The notes beneath the pieces were generated by a model. It was given only the letters and a program-made list of their open reading frames with translations. It ran no database searches and was not told where the DNA came from. A stretch of DNA of 64,000 bases from Branchiostoma floridae (Eukaryota > Chordata > Leptocardii > Amphioxiformes > Branchiostomatidae): assembly GCF_000003815.2 (NCBI RefSeq), contig NC_049983.1:9610779-9674778 (forward strand), in the 5' to 3' direction. Every line of letters starts with the position of its first letter. Positions within the stretch are counted from its first letter, which is position 1. Made by a program: the position numbers and the translations under genes. This document shows positions 1-15,583 of the stretch, piece after piece.

Positions 1-675
1 CGTCTCTCCATAAATATAGTCTTAACCAGCCACGACAACTCATTAGTGATGAGAGTCCTTGTTTCTTACTTTATGACCAACGAATTTAGCGTAGAGCGTT
101 GTCGGGACCCCCCCCCCCCCCATTGGGGCCCTCCTTCCTGTCCAGGCACAATTTCTGAGAAAAAATATTTCAGGCAGTGTAGCGATCTCAATCATATTAT
201 TCTTGAGAGTTTATCTTAGTGATAGAAGGGGGACTTAAATCCTTAAATAATTGTAAAAGCTACTCCCCATAAAAATCTCACGGCCCTGCTGAATAATACA
301 TGTGTATATACACACCACACATACATACATACATAGGTACATACATACATAGATACATACATGATTATTACCACCCATGCGCCTTCTTTGCTGCGCGGGA
401 CACTGTGGTGAGACCCCGGGACTAAATGGGAACCCATAACCATATCATCAGTTTATTCACGCATTTTGATCGCAAGGTACCCCAAACTTAGCATATAACG
501 AAAAGAACGACGTCGTTATATCGTTTATCAAACTGTTGTTAGTCTACCAGCCATATTTCAAAACAAGGCTAATTGGCTACACATATTGAATTCCCAAATT
601 CATAATTAGCTGCTGTGGAGTTCATCAATCCACGGTCCTTGGATATACCTGCTATTGCATAGAAAGCAAATTAGT
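1..675. other. intergenic, no gene seen
   Basis: I see no coding region here. It holds a run of C near 109-120 and an ACAT-type microsatellite at about 305-365, which produces a spurious short reading frame on the minus strand. Confidence 0.6.
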
Positions 676-778
676 TTTTTGGGTGGGATGGGGGGTTAAT
701 TTTGAGATACGACTTAACTTTTTGTATCCAAAGTCAAAGTAAACCATTTCCCAAGTGGGTGTCGAAAAATTTTGACTT
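676..778 (+). repeat. direct repeat, left copy, flanking the CCGGTT minisatellite
   Basis: About 105 bp that recur at 1307-1420 in the same orientation. Both copies run from a T/G-rich stretch through GAGATACGACTT and end in CCCAAGTGGGTGTCG. The pair brackets the minisatellite, so array and flanks may have moved or duplicated as one block. Confidence 0.8.
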
Positions 779-789
779 TGCCATTTATC

Positions 790-1145
790 GACCCCCCCTA
801 GTTCAAACCGGTTGTAACTGGTTCAAACCGGTTCTGACAGGTTCTAATTGGTTCTGACTGGTTCTGACTGGTTCAAACCGGTTCTTACTGGTTCAAACCG
901 GTTGTAACTGGTTCGAATCGGTTCTGACCGGTTCTAACCGGTTCAAACTGGTTCTCATCGGTTCTGGCCGATTCAAACTGGTTTTGACCGGTTCAAACTG
1001 GTTCCGACCGGTTATAACTTGTTCTAACCGGTCCTAACTGGTTCTGATCGGTTCAAACCGGTTCTGACCGGTTCAAACCGGTTCTTACCGGTTCTAACTT
1101 CAAACCGGTTCTTACCGGTTCTAACTTCAAACCGGTTCTAACTGA
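790..1145. repeat. 10-bp minisatellite of the CCGGTT type
   Basis: More than thirty degenerate head-to-tail copies of a 10-base unit close to ACCGGTTCTA or ACTGGTTCAA. Many junctions create the palindrome AACCGGTT, the recognised core of the Grainyhead/CP2 transcription factor site. A regulatory role is only inference; a plain minisatellite is the default reading. Confidence 0.9.
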
Positions 1146-1177
1146 ATTTTGTAAACTATGCCTGTTGCCTGTTGCCT

Positions 1178-1191
1178 GTTGCCATGGCAAC
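1178..1191. promoter_or_regulatory. perfect palindromic RFX X-box
   Basis: The sequence GTTGCCATGGCAAC is the textbook palindromic X-box bound by RFX factors. It follows three direct GTTGCCT copies. It lies about 2 kb upstream of the PTGR1 start, so a target gene cannot be assigned. Confidence 0.45.
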
Positions 1192-1306
1192 ACAAAATGT
1201 GATAAACTTATTTTATTATTTTAAACTTGTTGCCAAGTAAGTTTAAGGAGAATTCAACAAGTTTGGTACACGTCGTTCGGCAGTTACATGGCATATAATG
1301 CAAATT

Positions 1307-1420
1307 ATTTTTTTTGGGTGGGGTGGGGGGTTTATTTTGAGATACGACTTTACTTTTTGTATCTAAAGTCGAAATTGATGGTGTTAACCATTTCCCAAGT
1401 GGGTGTCGAAAAATTTTGAT
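1307..1420 (+). repeat. direct repeat, right copy
   Basis: Second copy of the 676-778 block, with a small internal insertion near 1378. It ends where the 178-bp tandem array begins. Confidence 0.8.
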
Positions 1421-2290
1421 ATGATACACATGTAGAAAGTCTCTGTTTCATCAGTACAAACCTCTCTTAAGAACGAAAATCTTCGCCTATTGGCGCAACT
1501 GTGTCAATTTGTTTTGACACAGCTGTAGTATGGCACTGTTCTATTTGAACAAACCGTCCTTAAAAACGTAAAATCCCGACAGGACAAGAACAGTGTCATT
1601 CTATATGATACACATGTGAATAGTCTCTGTTTCATCCGTACAAACCTCTCTTAAGAACGGAAATCTTCGGCATTGGTGCAACTGTGTCAATTTCTTTGGC
1701 ATGGCACTGTTCTATCCGAATAAAACTCCCTTAATAACGTAACATCTCAACAGGACAAGAACAGTGTCATTCTATATGATACACATGTAGAAAGTTTCTG
1801 TTTCATCCGTATAAACCTCCCTTCAGAACGCAAATGTTCGGCATTGGCACAACTCTGTCAAATATTTGATACACCTGTAGTATGGCACTGTTCTATCCGC
1901 ATAAACCTCCCTCAAAAACGTAAAATCCCGACAGGACAAGAACAGTTTCATTGTATATGATACACATGTAGAAAGTCTCTGTTTGATCCATACAAACCTC
2001 TCTTAAGAAAGCAAATCTTCGGCATTGGCACAACTGTGTCAATTTCTTTTGACACACCTGTAGTATGGCACATTTGTATCTGAATACACTGCCCTCAGTA
2101 ACGTAAAATCTCGACAGGACAAGAACTGTGCTAATCTTTATTGTAGAAAGTCTCTGTTCCATCCGTATAAACTTGCCTTGATAGCCGGGAAAGCTTCGAC
2201 ATTGGCACAGACTGTCACTTTTTTTTACACACCTGTAGTATGGCACTGGTCTATCCGTATTCCGTATAAACCTCCCTCATAACGAAAAGC
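1420..2290. repeat. tandem repeat of about 178 bp, nearly five units
   Basis: Units begin near 1420, 1600, 1776, 1954 and 2130, each opening with ATGATACACATGTAGAAAGT or a decayed form of it. Each contains a GACAGGACAAGAACAGTG segment about 150 bases later. Spacing is regular and units differ by scattered substitutions, so this is an ageing satellite-like array. The 117-codon minus-strand frame inside it is a by-product of the repeat. Confidence 0.88.
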
Positions 2291-2631
2291 CTCTACATTG
2301 TAGTATGATCTGAAAAACAACCTCAAGAGTGCAGTAATCCATTAAATGTGTTAAAGTGACTGCCACATCACCGACTTAGGTCATAGTGCAACAACATTAC
2401 ACTATTGGTATGGTTGACCCGGAAGCAGTTGATCCTTGTCCTATAACCCGGTATATCGGAAAACCCCATGCAGTGCGTAACTCGTCTCGAATACAATAGC
2501 GAAACGCACCGCTAAAACCCTGAAAATTGGTCAACTTTCAGGCGTAATTACATGACTTCTAACTGCGGTCCAGCTTTCAAAAATAGTTCCTCGTGATTTA
2601 TTAAACCCTTCCAAGAACGGGGAACCATTTT

Positions 2632-2853
2632 TTAGGCTGATATAACGCATCGCGGCTTTACTATACCGTTTTTATCGGACATACCGTAAGGACTCATCCG
2701 GGCTGAGTACAGCGGTGTCAAAATTATTCCCAGGATGCCGTCAGTGTTTGGAGGAGGAGCGCCCTCTGGCGTCTTTAAAGTAAAAGACTGCAGCAGGGTG
2801 GAGAAGACCAAGAAAAGCTCCATCCTGCTCTGCTGCTCACCAAGACATACACG
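2632..2853 (-). pseudogene. relic last exon of a CYP2-clan cytochrome P450
   Basis: Read on the minus strand, the exon gives RVCLGEQQSRMELFLVFS followed by LLQSFTLKTPEGAPPP and GILGIILTPL. This is the haem-binding cysteine region and C-terminal strand of CYP2-family enzymes, endoplasmic-reticulum mono-oxygenases acting on lipids and xenobiotics. The cysteine codon is present at 2845-2847. No acceptor AG sits directly before the RVCLGE codons: starting at the nearest CAG brings an in-frame TGA. After LTPL the frame runs into unrelated sequence instead of the usual short tail. No other P450 exon lies upstream on this strand within 400 bp. I therefore read it as an orphaned, decayed exon. P450 identity is fairly sure; the subfamily is not. 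Confidence 0.75.
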
Positions 2854-2879
2854 TCAACCTGGAAATAAAGAATGATCAG

Positions 2880-3016
2880 CCACACGGCGAACAGTTTGTT
2901 GTCTATCACGCAATATCTAAATTATATTTAAAAAATGCAAAAAACAACCCACAACAGTGCCGTAGTGAACGAACTCCGCAGTGCCGCAACGCAAGCGCAA
3001 CTGAGATACCACCTTT
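2880..3016 (-). mobile_element. partial foldback MITE (CACTGCACTTGG family)
   Basis: Matches the distal half of the element at 8820-9064: the ACGCAATATCTAAAT tract, then an ACAGTGCCG..GTGAACGAAC..CCGCAGTGCCGC block and a decayed CTGAGATACCACC end. Only one terminus is present. Confidence 0.65.
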
Positions 3017-3265
3017 ATGCGCCATAAATATGCTGCGTCACCCATGCCATTCCTCACACAGCATGTCCCGTTGTTACCACGAACGGGACCTTTAATTTGT
3101 TTGCTTACTAGTTGAACTGGTGAGTTATTAGCGCGATAGTAAGCCAGGTGGGCCTGCCCTGGCGATCATCTTCATAGTTCATAAGGGTATTCAGAAGTGT
3201 AGCACTGCACTGCACACATAGTTCGTCTGGAAAAACGTTCGTAATCTGTGGTATCAACCTGAAAC
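3017..3265 (+). promoter_or_regulatory. PTGR1 upstream region and 5' UTR
   Basis: Roughly 250 bp between the MITE fragment and the PTGR1 start codon. No TATA box or other named motif stands out. The start context GAAACATGG has A at -3 and G at +4. Confidence 0.4.
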
Positions 3266-8757
<5,492 letters not shown>

Positions 8758-8819
8758 GAAAAAACACACCAACACAATGTACCAATATCCAGATTGATAC
8801 AAAGAAGAGCTGTTAAGGT

Positions 8820-9064
8820 GATATCTCACTGCACTTGGCGCCCCGCTGCGGCACTGCGGGGTTCGAGAGATTGCTCAACGAATTCCAGAGAGAAAGAACG
8901 AATTTTCTTACGTTTTGTGTATTTTGTTGTCTTCTAAGTCATACTTTTACGCATTGCGCAATATCTAAATCATAAAAAAAGAATCGGCGAAAATAACACA
9001 ACAGTGCCGCAGTGAACGAACCCCGCAGTACCGCACCGGTGCCCCAAGTGCAGTGAGATACCAC
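8820..9064 (+). mobile_element. foldback MITE downstream of PTGR1
   Basis: About 245 bp bounded by GATATCTCACTGCACTTGG and CCAAGTGCAGTGAGATACC, an almost exact inverted pair. It begins 60 bp after the PTGR1 stop and may form part of the 3' UTR. Third member of the family in this locus. Confidence 0.88.
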
Positions 9065-9402
9065 CGTCACTAAAATCTGTCAGAAAGACATCCAGTCTTG
9101 AGATGAAATGATATTGAAAAATTTAATTTTGTGAATGTCATTCTTACACCTTATGTTTACTGTGTTTGTTTATTAAAATCTTTGATAACTTAAGTAGGGA
9201 TTGGCGGATCTTGGTGGGTAAGGTTCACACATCACTTCAAACTTCAAGCATAATGATGGTAAAATTTGATAGCAGCATTCAATTGTTGGTGTACAATAGC
9301 TAGCAACAGATAAATCCTACCTTCCGCGGGGGAAGTCATCCATATATTCAAATCAGCATGACCTTAGAACGGAATGTATGACACTCTATCATCATGGACG
9401 TG

Positions 9403-9577
9403 TAGTCTCTACCAGGCTACACAGGTTGCTGGAAAAATAGTAGAAATTGGCCAAATCATACAGAAAACACCCCAGAGGAGTTAGATGGCCGAGGACTACA
9501 GTTTGTGACTACTAGGCTTTTATTCCTAACTTGGCCTAAGCCCCATAATTGGCCAGGCGGGAGCCTGGTAGAGACTA
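9403..9577. mobile_element. short MITE with 16-bp terminal inverted repeats
   Basis: Ends are TAGTCTCTACCAGGCT and AGCCTGGTAGAGACTA, exact complements. About 175 bp, no coding content. It lies just downstream of the GST omega relic. Confidence 0.8.
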
Positions 9578-9598
9578 ATGAATGCATGTTCTCGGCTT

Positions 9599-10043
9599 TT
9601 ATTCCTCCAATCCAATGTCGTAGTCAGGGCTGCCTGCCATCCAGGATTTCCCGAACTGGGCATGAACCTCCGGTGAGAAGTAGCAAGCCCTGACTTCAGG
9701 TTGCTCCAACATGCGCTCCATCCAGGAGGTAAGCTTGGGAAAATTGTCCACAGAGAGCTCAACACCGATGGGTTTCAGCATGCAGAGTCGCTCGAACCAC
9801 GGCCACAGGTTGTAGTCTAGCGCACCGGCCTTGTTTCCGGAAAAGAACGGTTGTGTAGAAACTATTCCAGGATCACATCAATATAATTTGTCTATCACAA
9901 AATCTAGAATGACTAAAAAATCATTGTTGACTCACTCTATGCCCTTGGTAGCGAGAAACAGGCGAGTCCGCTGTGCGTACGGACAGAACCTCATACTGTA
10001 CAGACGGAGTTTACCTGGTCGGGGGGAGGGGGGCAGGGGGAAC
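9599..10043 (-). pseudogene. omega-class glutathione S-transferase missing its middle exons
   Basis: Exon 10043-9936 encodes [20 protein letters not shown], the thioredoxin-fold start of GST omega with the class-defining catalytic Cys (CPYA). About 85 bp further on, the terminal exon (to 9599) encodes FFSGNKAGALDYNLWPWFER and ends DYDIGLEE-stop, a full C-terminus. In the family these parts are separated by about 130 residues (rest of the glutathione site and the first helices), and nothing here encodes them. The first exon ends in phase 2 at a good GTGAGT donor, but the frame of the last exon after the only nearby AG would need phase 1. An internal deletion is the simplest reading; an assembly collapse is possible. 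Omega enzymes act as thioltransferases and dehydroascorbate reductases in the cytosol. The initiating exon was not located. Confidence 0.75.
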
Positions 10044-11226
10044 CTGGGAAGACAGATGTGACAAAATAATTTGCAAAATAACGAGTCATTACTTTATTAC
10101 AATTCATCCGTTTTTTGCATCAACGACAAAGCTGTCATTACATGTACATTCACCAAGAAGTTTATGTTTATGTAAATGATCAGATCTCGGGCCTCCTAGT
10201 GGCTTTCCATGGCATTGCAGTAAATCTTTTGGTTTCGATAACTGGTGTTTTGGGTTGGTGAATGACAAATCTGGAAAAGCAAAATGACGTACGTGAACCC
10301 CTATGGTAACACAGCCATTGATTTGACAATATGTGTAACCTTATACCCGTCTTGGTTCAACCGCTAAGTTTATGTTACGAATGTGATACCGTTGCCATTG
10401 TGTCAGGATCATGAACTAGAACGTCGTTAACAGTGTTACGCAACATCAACAAGAAGAACGCTTACAGGAGTCACATATTTAATATCTTAAGGCATCTTGG
10501 TCTGACATTGCGGTGTCTACAAAATGTGTGACAAGCATATAAAGTAGACATCTAATTTGCCAAAACAACTGGTCTGTTATGTCGGCGTTATTTGCTTTCC
10601 TTTTGTAGGTAAATATCAGGACGATTCTACCTTCTACCAACTATGTTCAACAAAATCCTGGTCAATTCGGCCCCAAAACACTGGTCAAGTCGGCCCAACA
10701 CCCTGTCCGGTCAACTCCGCCAAGGCTTATGGTTATGCTGTTGGGCCAAGTTGACCAGGATGGCGAGTTGATCTGTTTAGCCATTTGGGCTGAGTTGGTA
10801 ATGGCCGAAGCGTCCGACATCTTATACTGCTCTGTAAGTCACGACCATGAATCTCAATGCCAGCCTACATAACGCCAGACTCTGAAAAAGCTAAAGCCTA
10901 CTGTCTGCTAGTTCAACGACAGTCTTCTACGCATACTCACCCGTCTTCATGGCCCTTTCAGACGGCATGGCGCGAACTAATTATAAGACGGGGAAGCGCG
11001 GGACAGACAACGTTACGGCTGATTGGTTTACCTGAAAACCCTTCTGGGTGTGACTCAGCGAATAGGTGCGAACTTTGACCTTTTAACATCACGACGTTGA
11101 TCGCGTGGATTTTGTCTTCTGTCTGTTTGACCAACGCGAACGTAAAACCAACGTGAATACACATTTTTTTACCCTACAAAATTAAATCCCCATAGACCAC
11201 TGCAAATTACATTTCTAATATTCACC
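10044..11226. other. non-coding interval with a small palindromic repeat
   Basis: No gene recognised. At 10658-10760 a CCTGGTCAATTCGGCCC block is met by its inverted form GGGCCAAGTTGACCAGG, a 100-bp foldback. The remainder shows nothing I can name. Confidence 0.5.
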
Positions 11227-11425
11227 ATACGAGCGATCGCTGTTGTTGTTTATATCTGGGATATTCGGTGGTTGGTGCATACCAGGACGTCAGTAGATTG
11301 GATTAAAGACTGATATTTAAATAAGCAGATCAAATTACCGGTTAATATGTAAATTAATCGTTTGCCAAACACCTGCTTTTTGCCTACCATTGCGTCACCG
11401 TGATATCATCGCGATCGCTCGTATG
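11227..11425. mobile_element. MITE-like pair of inverted ends upstream of UGT exon 1A
   Basis: ATACGAGCGATCGC at the left is mirrored by GCGATCGCTCGTAT at the right, about 200 bp apart. The interior is featureless. The insertion sits within 130 bp of the first UGT start, so it could influence its promoter. Confidence 0.55.
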
Positions 11426-11495
11426 TGCAAGATATAGCTACCGTACGGTCGTACGTACGTATGCCTTTGTGCCTTAAACCTTTGCACTTGCCACA

Positions 11496-11508
11496 TGAAC
11501 TTTGACCA
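11496..11508 (+). promoter_or_regulatory. HNF4/DR1-like site before UGT exon 1A
   Basis: TGAACTTTGACCA fits the nuclear-receptor DR1 / HNF4 pattern (TGNACTTTG core). The same motif recurs at nearly the same distance before exons 1B and 1D. Confidence 0.4.
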
Positions 11509-11548
11509 TTTGCTCAACATCGTTTGGAAGGGAATCAAAGCCAGCAAT

Positions 11549-12418
11549 ATGCGTATTCTGTCGAAGCTTCGACGATTTGCTATTCTGCTAGTTTTCGTGG
11601 GTTTTCTGACCAGACACAAGAGTGGCGCAGAGAAGGTTCTGTTGGTACCACCGTCATATGGCGACAGCCACTGGATGACTCTGGCCAGACTTAGCCGTGC
11701 TATGGTGGATAGAGGTCATGTCGTCACTGTGATTGTTTCAGAGGACATTGTGGGAAAACGAGGGGCAGAGTGGCCTGACTTTAAGTTTGAGGCATTCCAA
11801 GATCAAGGAATCCGAGCAGCACTTCAGGCACTACAAGACCAAGCGTATTCTGAGGCCGGAGAATTGTCTTTCGTCAAATTAAGAGAAGCGTTCGCTTCTG
11901 CGTCCGAAGAGCTCAAACAATACTGTGCCATGTTGCTTGGGGACAGTAAACTTGTGGAACGATTGAGAACATCCCGGTATAGTGTGGTGATTTCTGACCC
12001 CTTTTTCCCTTGTGGTGCTATCCTCTCAGCCTATCTAGACTGCCGCGTCCCCCACATCGCCCTTTTGCGTGGAGATCCGTTCTTTCTTGATGTAAAGGCG
12101 ACTGGTGTACCGGTGCCCCCGTCATACGTACCATCCCTACTTACCGATTTTACTGATGATATGACCTTTCTACAGCGTCTTCAGAACGTCGTACTGTCTA
12201 CTGTTGTACCGGTGATGGCACGTCAGGTTGTGAACGGAATCTATAACGAACTGGTCCGGAAGTACATAGGCGAGGAAGAAACTATTCAGAGCGTGACGTC
12301 ACGTACGGACTTATGGCTGTATAGAACTGATGATGTGCTGGACTTCCCTCGTCCCAGCATGCCCAACATTGTGCAAGTTGGAGGACTGAATGTCCGTGCG
12401 GCCGTTCCTCTAACTGAG
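11549..12418 (+). CDS. UGT alternative first exon 1A
   Basis: Encodes the N-terminal, substrate-binding half (290 residues) of a UDP-glucuronosyltransferase, an endoplasmic-reticulum enzyme that conjugates lipophilic compounds to a sugar. The start was chosen at MRILSKLRRF because all sister exons begin there and a signal-peptide-like hydrophobic stretch (AILLVFVGFL) follows; an in-frame ATG at 11495 is possible but not shared. The catalytic histidine lies in GDSHWMTLAR (about residue 38) and the catalytic aspartate in VVISDPFFPCG. The exon ends CTGAG at a consensus GTGAGT donor in phase 0, which fits the acceptor at 24428, so splicing to the constant exons would give 530 residues, normal for the family. 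No constant exons lie between this copy and the next. Confidence 0.92.
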
Positions 12419-12664
12419 GTGAGTTAGGCAATAATACACAGCCATTTCTATCTTGACTGATATGTTTGCGCCGAGCACCTAACACGAAGCACGGTGGCTT
12501 CAGGGTTAGTCACAGTGTTCGTTGGTTATTTATCTGAACTACGTCCATGTTTATTTATTTATTTATTTATTAGAATTCTCCATTTGGAGGGTATGGCGAA
12601 ACAGGTGTTAAGGACACCTTTTCAAAGCCGCCATACACACATGTGCACATGTTCGCACATGTCA

Positions 12665-13070
12665 ACACGCGGCGGGGTTAACGTTATACCGCCCCTTACG
12701 GGGTGATATACCCTTTCGCTGGCTGATACGGTATGTAGGTTCGCCAGGCCTACAACCGAGTGATTTGAAGTGAATCACCAACTCCGGACAGAAAGGTTTG
12801 CTCCATCTCACACCGCACCATCGCACGTGTGGGGGTTCTTTAACGTGCATAGGGTGTGACTCTCCCCATACACGGGACCTCCATTTAACGTCCTATCCGA
12901 GGGACGGTCCTAGCCGAAGCTAGGTACTCAATTGCACCTGAGTAAAGTGAGGAAATACGTGTAAAGTGCCTTTCCCAAGGGCACAAGATCGGTACCACAG
13001 CTGCTGGATTCGAACCCGCAACCTCTCGGTCACGAGGCGAAGAATGTACCACTGTGCTACGCGGTCACAC
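12665..13070 (-). mobile_element. tRNA-derived SINE, minus strand
   Basis: Read on the minus strand, the head GACCGCGTAGCACAGTGGTA (box A) and GGTTCGAATCC (box B) start at about 13068. The body follows with GGGAAAGGCACTTTACACG, TTCCTCACTTTACTCAGG and a long 3' part. It interrupts sequence that is continuous in the exon 1B unit, which gives an approximate empty site. Confidence 0.82.
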
Positions 13071-14120
13071 AATGTTGGTTGATACTGACGTCATAGAATG
13101 ATAATGTATATTCCAAATTCAAAGAAGAAGACGCAAAAGAACAAAGAATGAAGACTCCTTTGTTCAGTATACCTTGCTCTGTATGTTCAGTCATTTGCTC
13201 GTTTGACCATTGAATTTTATAATTCAGGCATTTGGGGGGGGGGGGGGGAGGGGGGGCGGCATTTTGTTATAAGCACGTTTGGATAAATTTTTGGGTTTCC
13301 ATATAGGATGTCATTCATGTAATAAAATCAACATAAACTAAACTAAACAAAAATAGAACTTAAGATTCCCTGTCCCTCCGCTCTCCACAGCTCAACGATG
13401 TTTCATAACCATTCCGTGTATCAAAGATTTGTAGTCATTGCTTTGGCTCTTCCCTCCATCAACAGAATTTCTCCCCTGACAAGCCGGTCACATTCGTGTG
13501 AATTTCTTCAGCCATAATACTACGGAACCAATGTCGACAAGGCCTATAAAACATGGTCCACCACAAGAGAGCCAAACCTTGTACGACACTTTCATGGCCA
13601 TCCCCCAAATGTTCTTCATTTGCTGTCGTATTTGCTGGGCTTATAGTACCCAGAACGAGGAATGTAACCAGGCCCGCGTATTGTCTAGGCGCTTGGTGAA
13701 AAATATAGCTAGAATTGCACAAAATGTGGTAAAAGCATGAAACTTGGTATGATGAATCTTGCGTATGTGCTCAACATTTTCAAGGGAGGGCCAATTAAAA
13801 TGCACGTTTCTTAGCAACGGTTGCTAGGTAACCGATTCCCCCAGCAATTAGCTAGTAGGTACCGTACACCAACAAGAAGCACTTCAGTTCCGGTTTGATG
13901 CTACAGCCTGTGATTGGCTGGTCATGTCGTGCTCGAAATTCAGTGTCTGATCCTCTCCTCAAGTGCGTGTCAAGACGAAAACTGTGCCTCTAACGTAGTT
14001 TAAGACATGGTGACTAGTACTCCCTAGAAATGTACTTGTAGATAGAACAAACGTCCTATCAGCGGGCCGGACCAGGCGCCATTGCGACCTTTACGCTCTG
14101 TACACGTTGCACTTGTTGCA
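13071..14120 (+). other. intergenic part of the UGT duplication unit
   Basis: No gene. Segments here recur after exons 1B and 1C, for example ACATGGTCCACCACAAGAGA near 13551 and its counterparts near 16230 and 17714. The whole first-exon unit (about 2.5 kb) was therefore duplicated, not just the exon. A poly-G run lies at 13230-13250 and a GCAACGGTTGC palindrome at 13814. Confidence 0.7.
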
Positions 14121-14133
14121 TGAACTTTGATCC
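14121..14133 (+). promoter_or_regulatory. HNF4/DR1-like site before UGT exon 1B
   Basis: TGAACTTTGATCC, preceded by GCACTTGTTGCA as in units C and D. It belongs to a block of about 100 bp conserved immediately upstream of the first exons. Confidence 0.4.
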
Positions 14134-14177
14134 CCCCGCTTAAGCATTGAACACATTTTGGAGTCAAGGTCAGCAAC

Positions 14178-15053
14178 ATGGAAAGTGTATCGATGCTTTG
14201 ACGTTCTGCAATTCTGTTAGTTTTCCTGGGTTTTCTGATCAGACACAAGAGCAACGTTAACGCAGAGAAGGTTCTGTTGGTACCTCGGCCAACTGGCGAA
14301 AGTCACTGGTTAACTCTGGCCAAACTTGGTCGTGCTTTGGTGGATGAGGGTCATGCCGTCACTGTGATTGTTTCAGAGGACATTGTGGGAAAACGACGGG
14401 CAGAGTGGCCTGACTTTAAGTTTGAGGCATTCCAAGTGCAAGGAACCCAAAAAGCACTCAATGCTTTACTAGACCAATCGTATTCTGCGGCTGAAGAATT
14501 GTCTCTTTTCAAATTAAAAGAGGTATTCGCCTCTACGTCCGAAGGGTTCAAACAATACTGCGCCACGTTGCTGGGGGACAGTAAACTTGTGGAACGATTG
14601 AGGGCATCCCGGTACAGTGTGGTGATTTCTGACCCCTTTTTTCCTTGTGGTGCTATCCTCTCAGCCCATCGAGACTTCCTGATCCCCCACATCGCCCTTT
14701 TGCGTTGATCTCCATTCTTTCTTGATGCAAAGGATACAGGTGTACCACTGCCCCTGTCATACGTACCATCCCTACTTACCGATTTTACCGACGACATGAC
14801 CTTTCTACAGCGACTTCAGAACGTTGTCTTGTCTACTCTTGCACCAGTGATGACACGTCAGGATGTGTGTGGAATATATAACGAACTGGTTCGCAAGTAC
14901 ATCGGCGAGGAAGAAACTATTCAGAGCTTGACGTCACGTACGGATCTGTGGCTTTATCGAACCGACAATGTGCTGGACTTCCCTCGTCCCAGCATGCCTA
15001 ACATTGTGCAAGTTGGAGGACTGAATGTCCGTGCCGCCGTTCCTCTTACTGAG
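14178..15053 (+). pseudogene. UGT alternative first exon 1B, dead copy
   Basis: Aligns along its whole length with exons 1A, 1C and 1D, and its open stretches carry ESHWLTLAKL and VVISDPFFPCG. Two in-frame stops break it. CGA has become TGA at 14199-14201, in the signal peptide, and GGA has become TGA at 14706-14708, just after IALLR. The length remains a multiple of three and the CTGAG|GTGAGT donor is intact. A transcript could therefore still splice but would not make enzyme. The decay looks recent because the rest of the exon is close to its neighbours. Confidence 0.88.
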
Positions 15054-15061
15054 GTGAGTTA

Positions 15062-15583
15062 AGCTATAGGCACAGCCCGCCTTACGTGCAAATGCATGCT
15101 GTCTACGTGCCAAAACGTGGGCAATCTTTTGGGATCCGTAAGTGGTTAGTACCGCCTCCGTACGCACTCGTACGGAATCCGACGGGTTTGGGAGCACGTA
15201 GACACGCCGTTGAACTTTGCCATCTGGCTGCGAGCCAGTGCGGGCGACGCGCGTGCCCTTTACAGCGAGTAAGGAAACCGTACGTACGCAGCACGTGTAT
15301 GTAGGGCCTGCATACGGTAACGTGGCAATCGCACAGAGATTGTACATTGTAGTACGTTGTAAGCACTTACCACTTTTACAACGTATGATGCACGCAACCG
15401 GTTCACAACCAGGCAAACCACGTACTTACACCTTTTCAACCGTGCGACTGACTCGGCGTTGAGACGTACCCCCTCCCTGCTCTTGCCACTCCTTCCCTAC
15501 GCTTTCAGAAAAAAACTGGCGGATTTGACCTCCAAAATAAACGTACGGACAAAAAGCACGTACGACGGCTTGTGCCCTTAGCC
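15062..15583. mobile_element. PIF/Harbinger-like MITE inserted after exon 1B
   Basis: 522 bp with inverted ends: left AGCTATAGGCACAGCC, right (complement) GGCTAAGGGCACAAGCC. It is flanked by TTA on both sides. After exons 1A and 1C the matching sequence reads GTGAGTTAGGCAATA without the insert, so the empty site is known and the target duplication is exactly TTA, typical of PIF/Harbinger. The interior is rich in CGTACG and has no transposase. Several reading frames of 70-160 codons inside it are spurious. Confidence 0.85.

Noticed and set aside
1420-2290. CRISPR-like array or coding repeat
   Set aside because: Units of 178 bp without repeat-spacer alternation, in an animal genome, and the frames inside contain no conserved protein.
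14351-14797. 148-codon antisense gene over UGT exon 1B
   Set aside because: It mirrors the sense exon, recurs in part antisense to exon 1D, and has no splice or start context.
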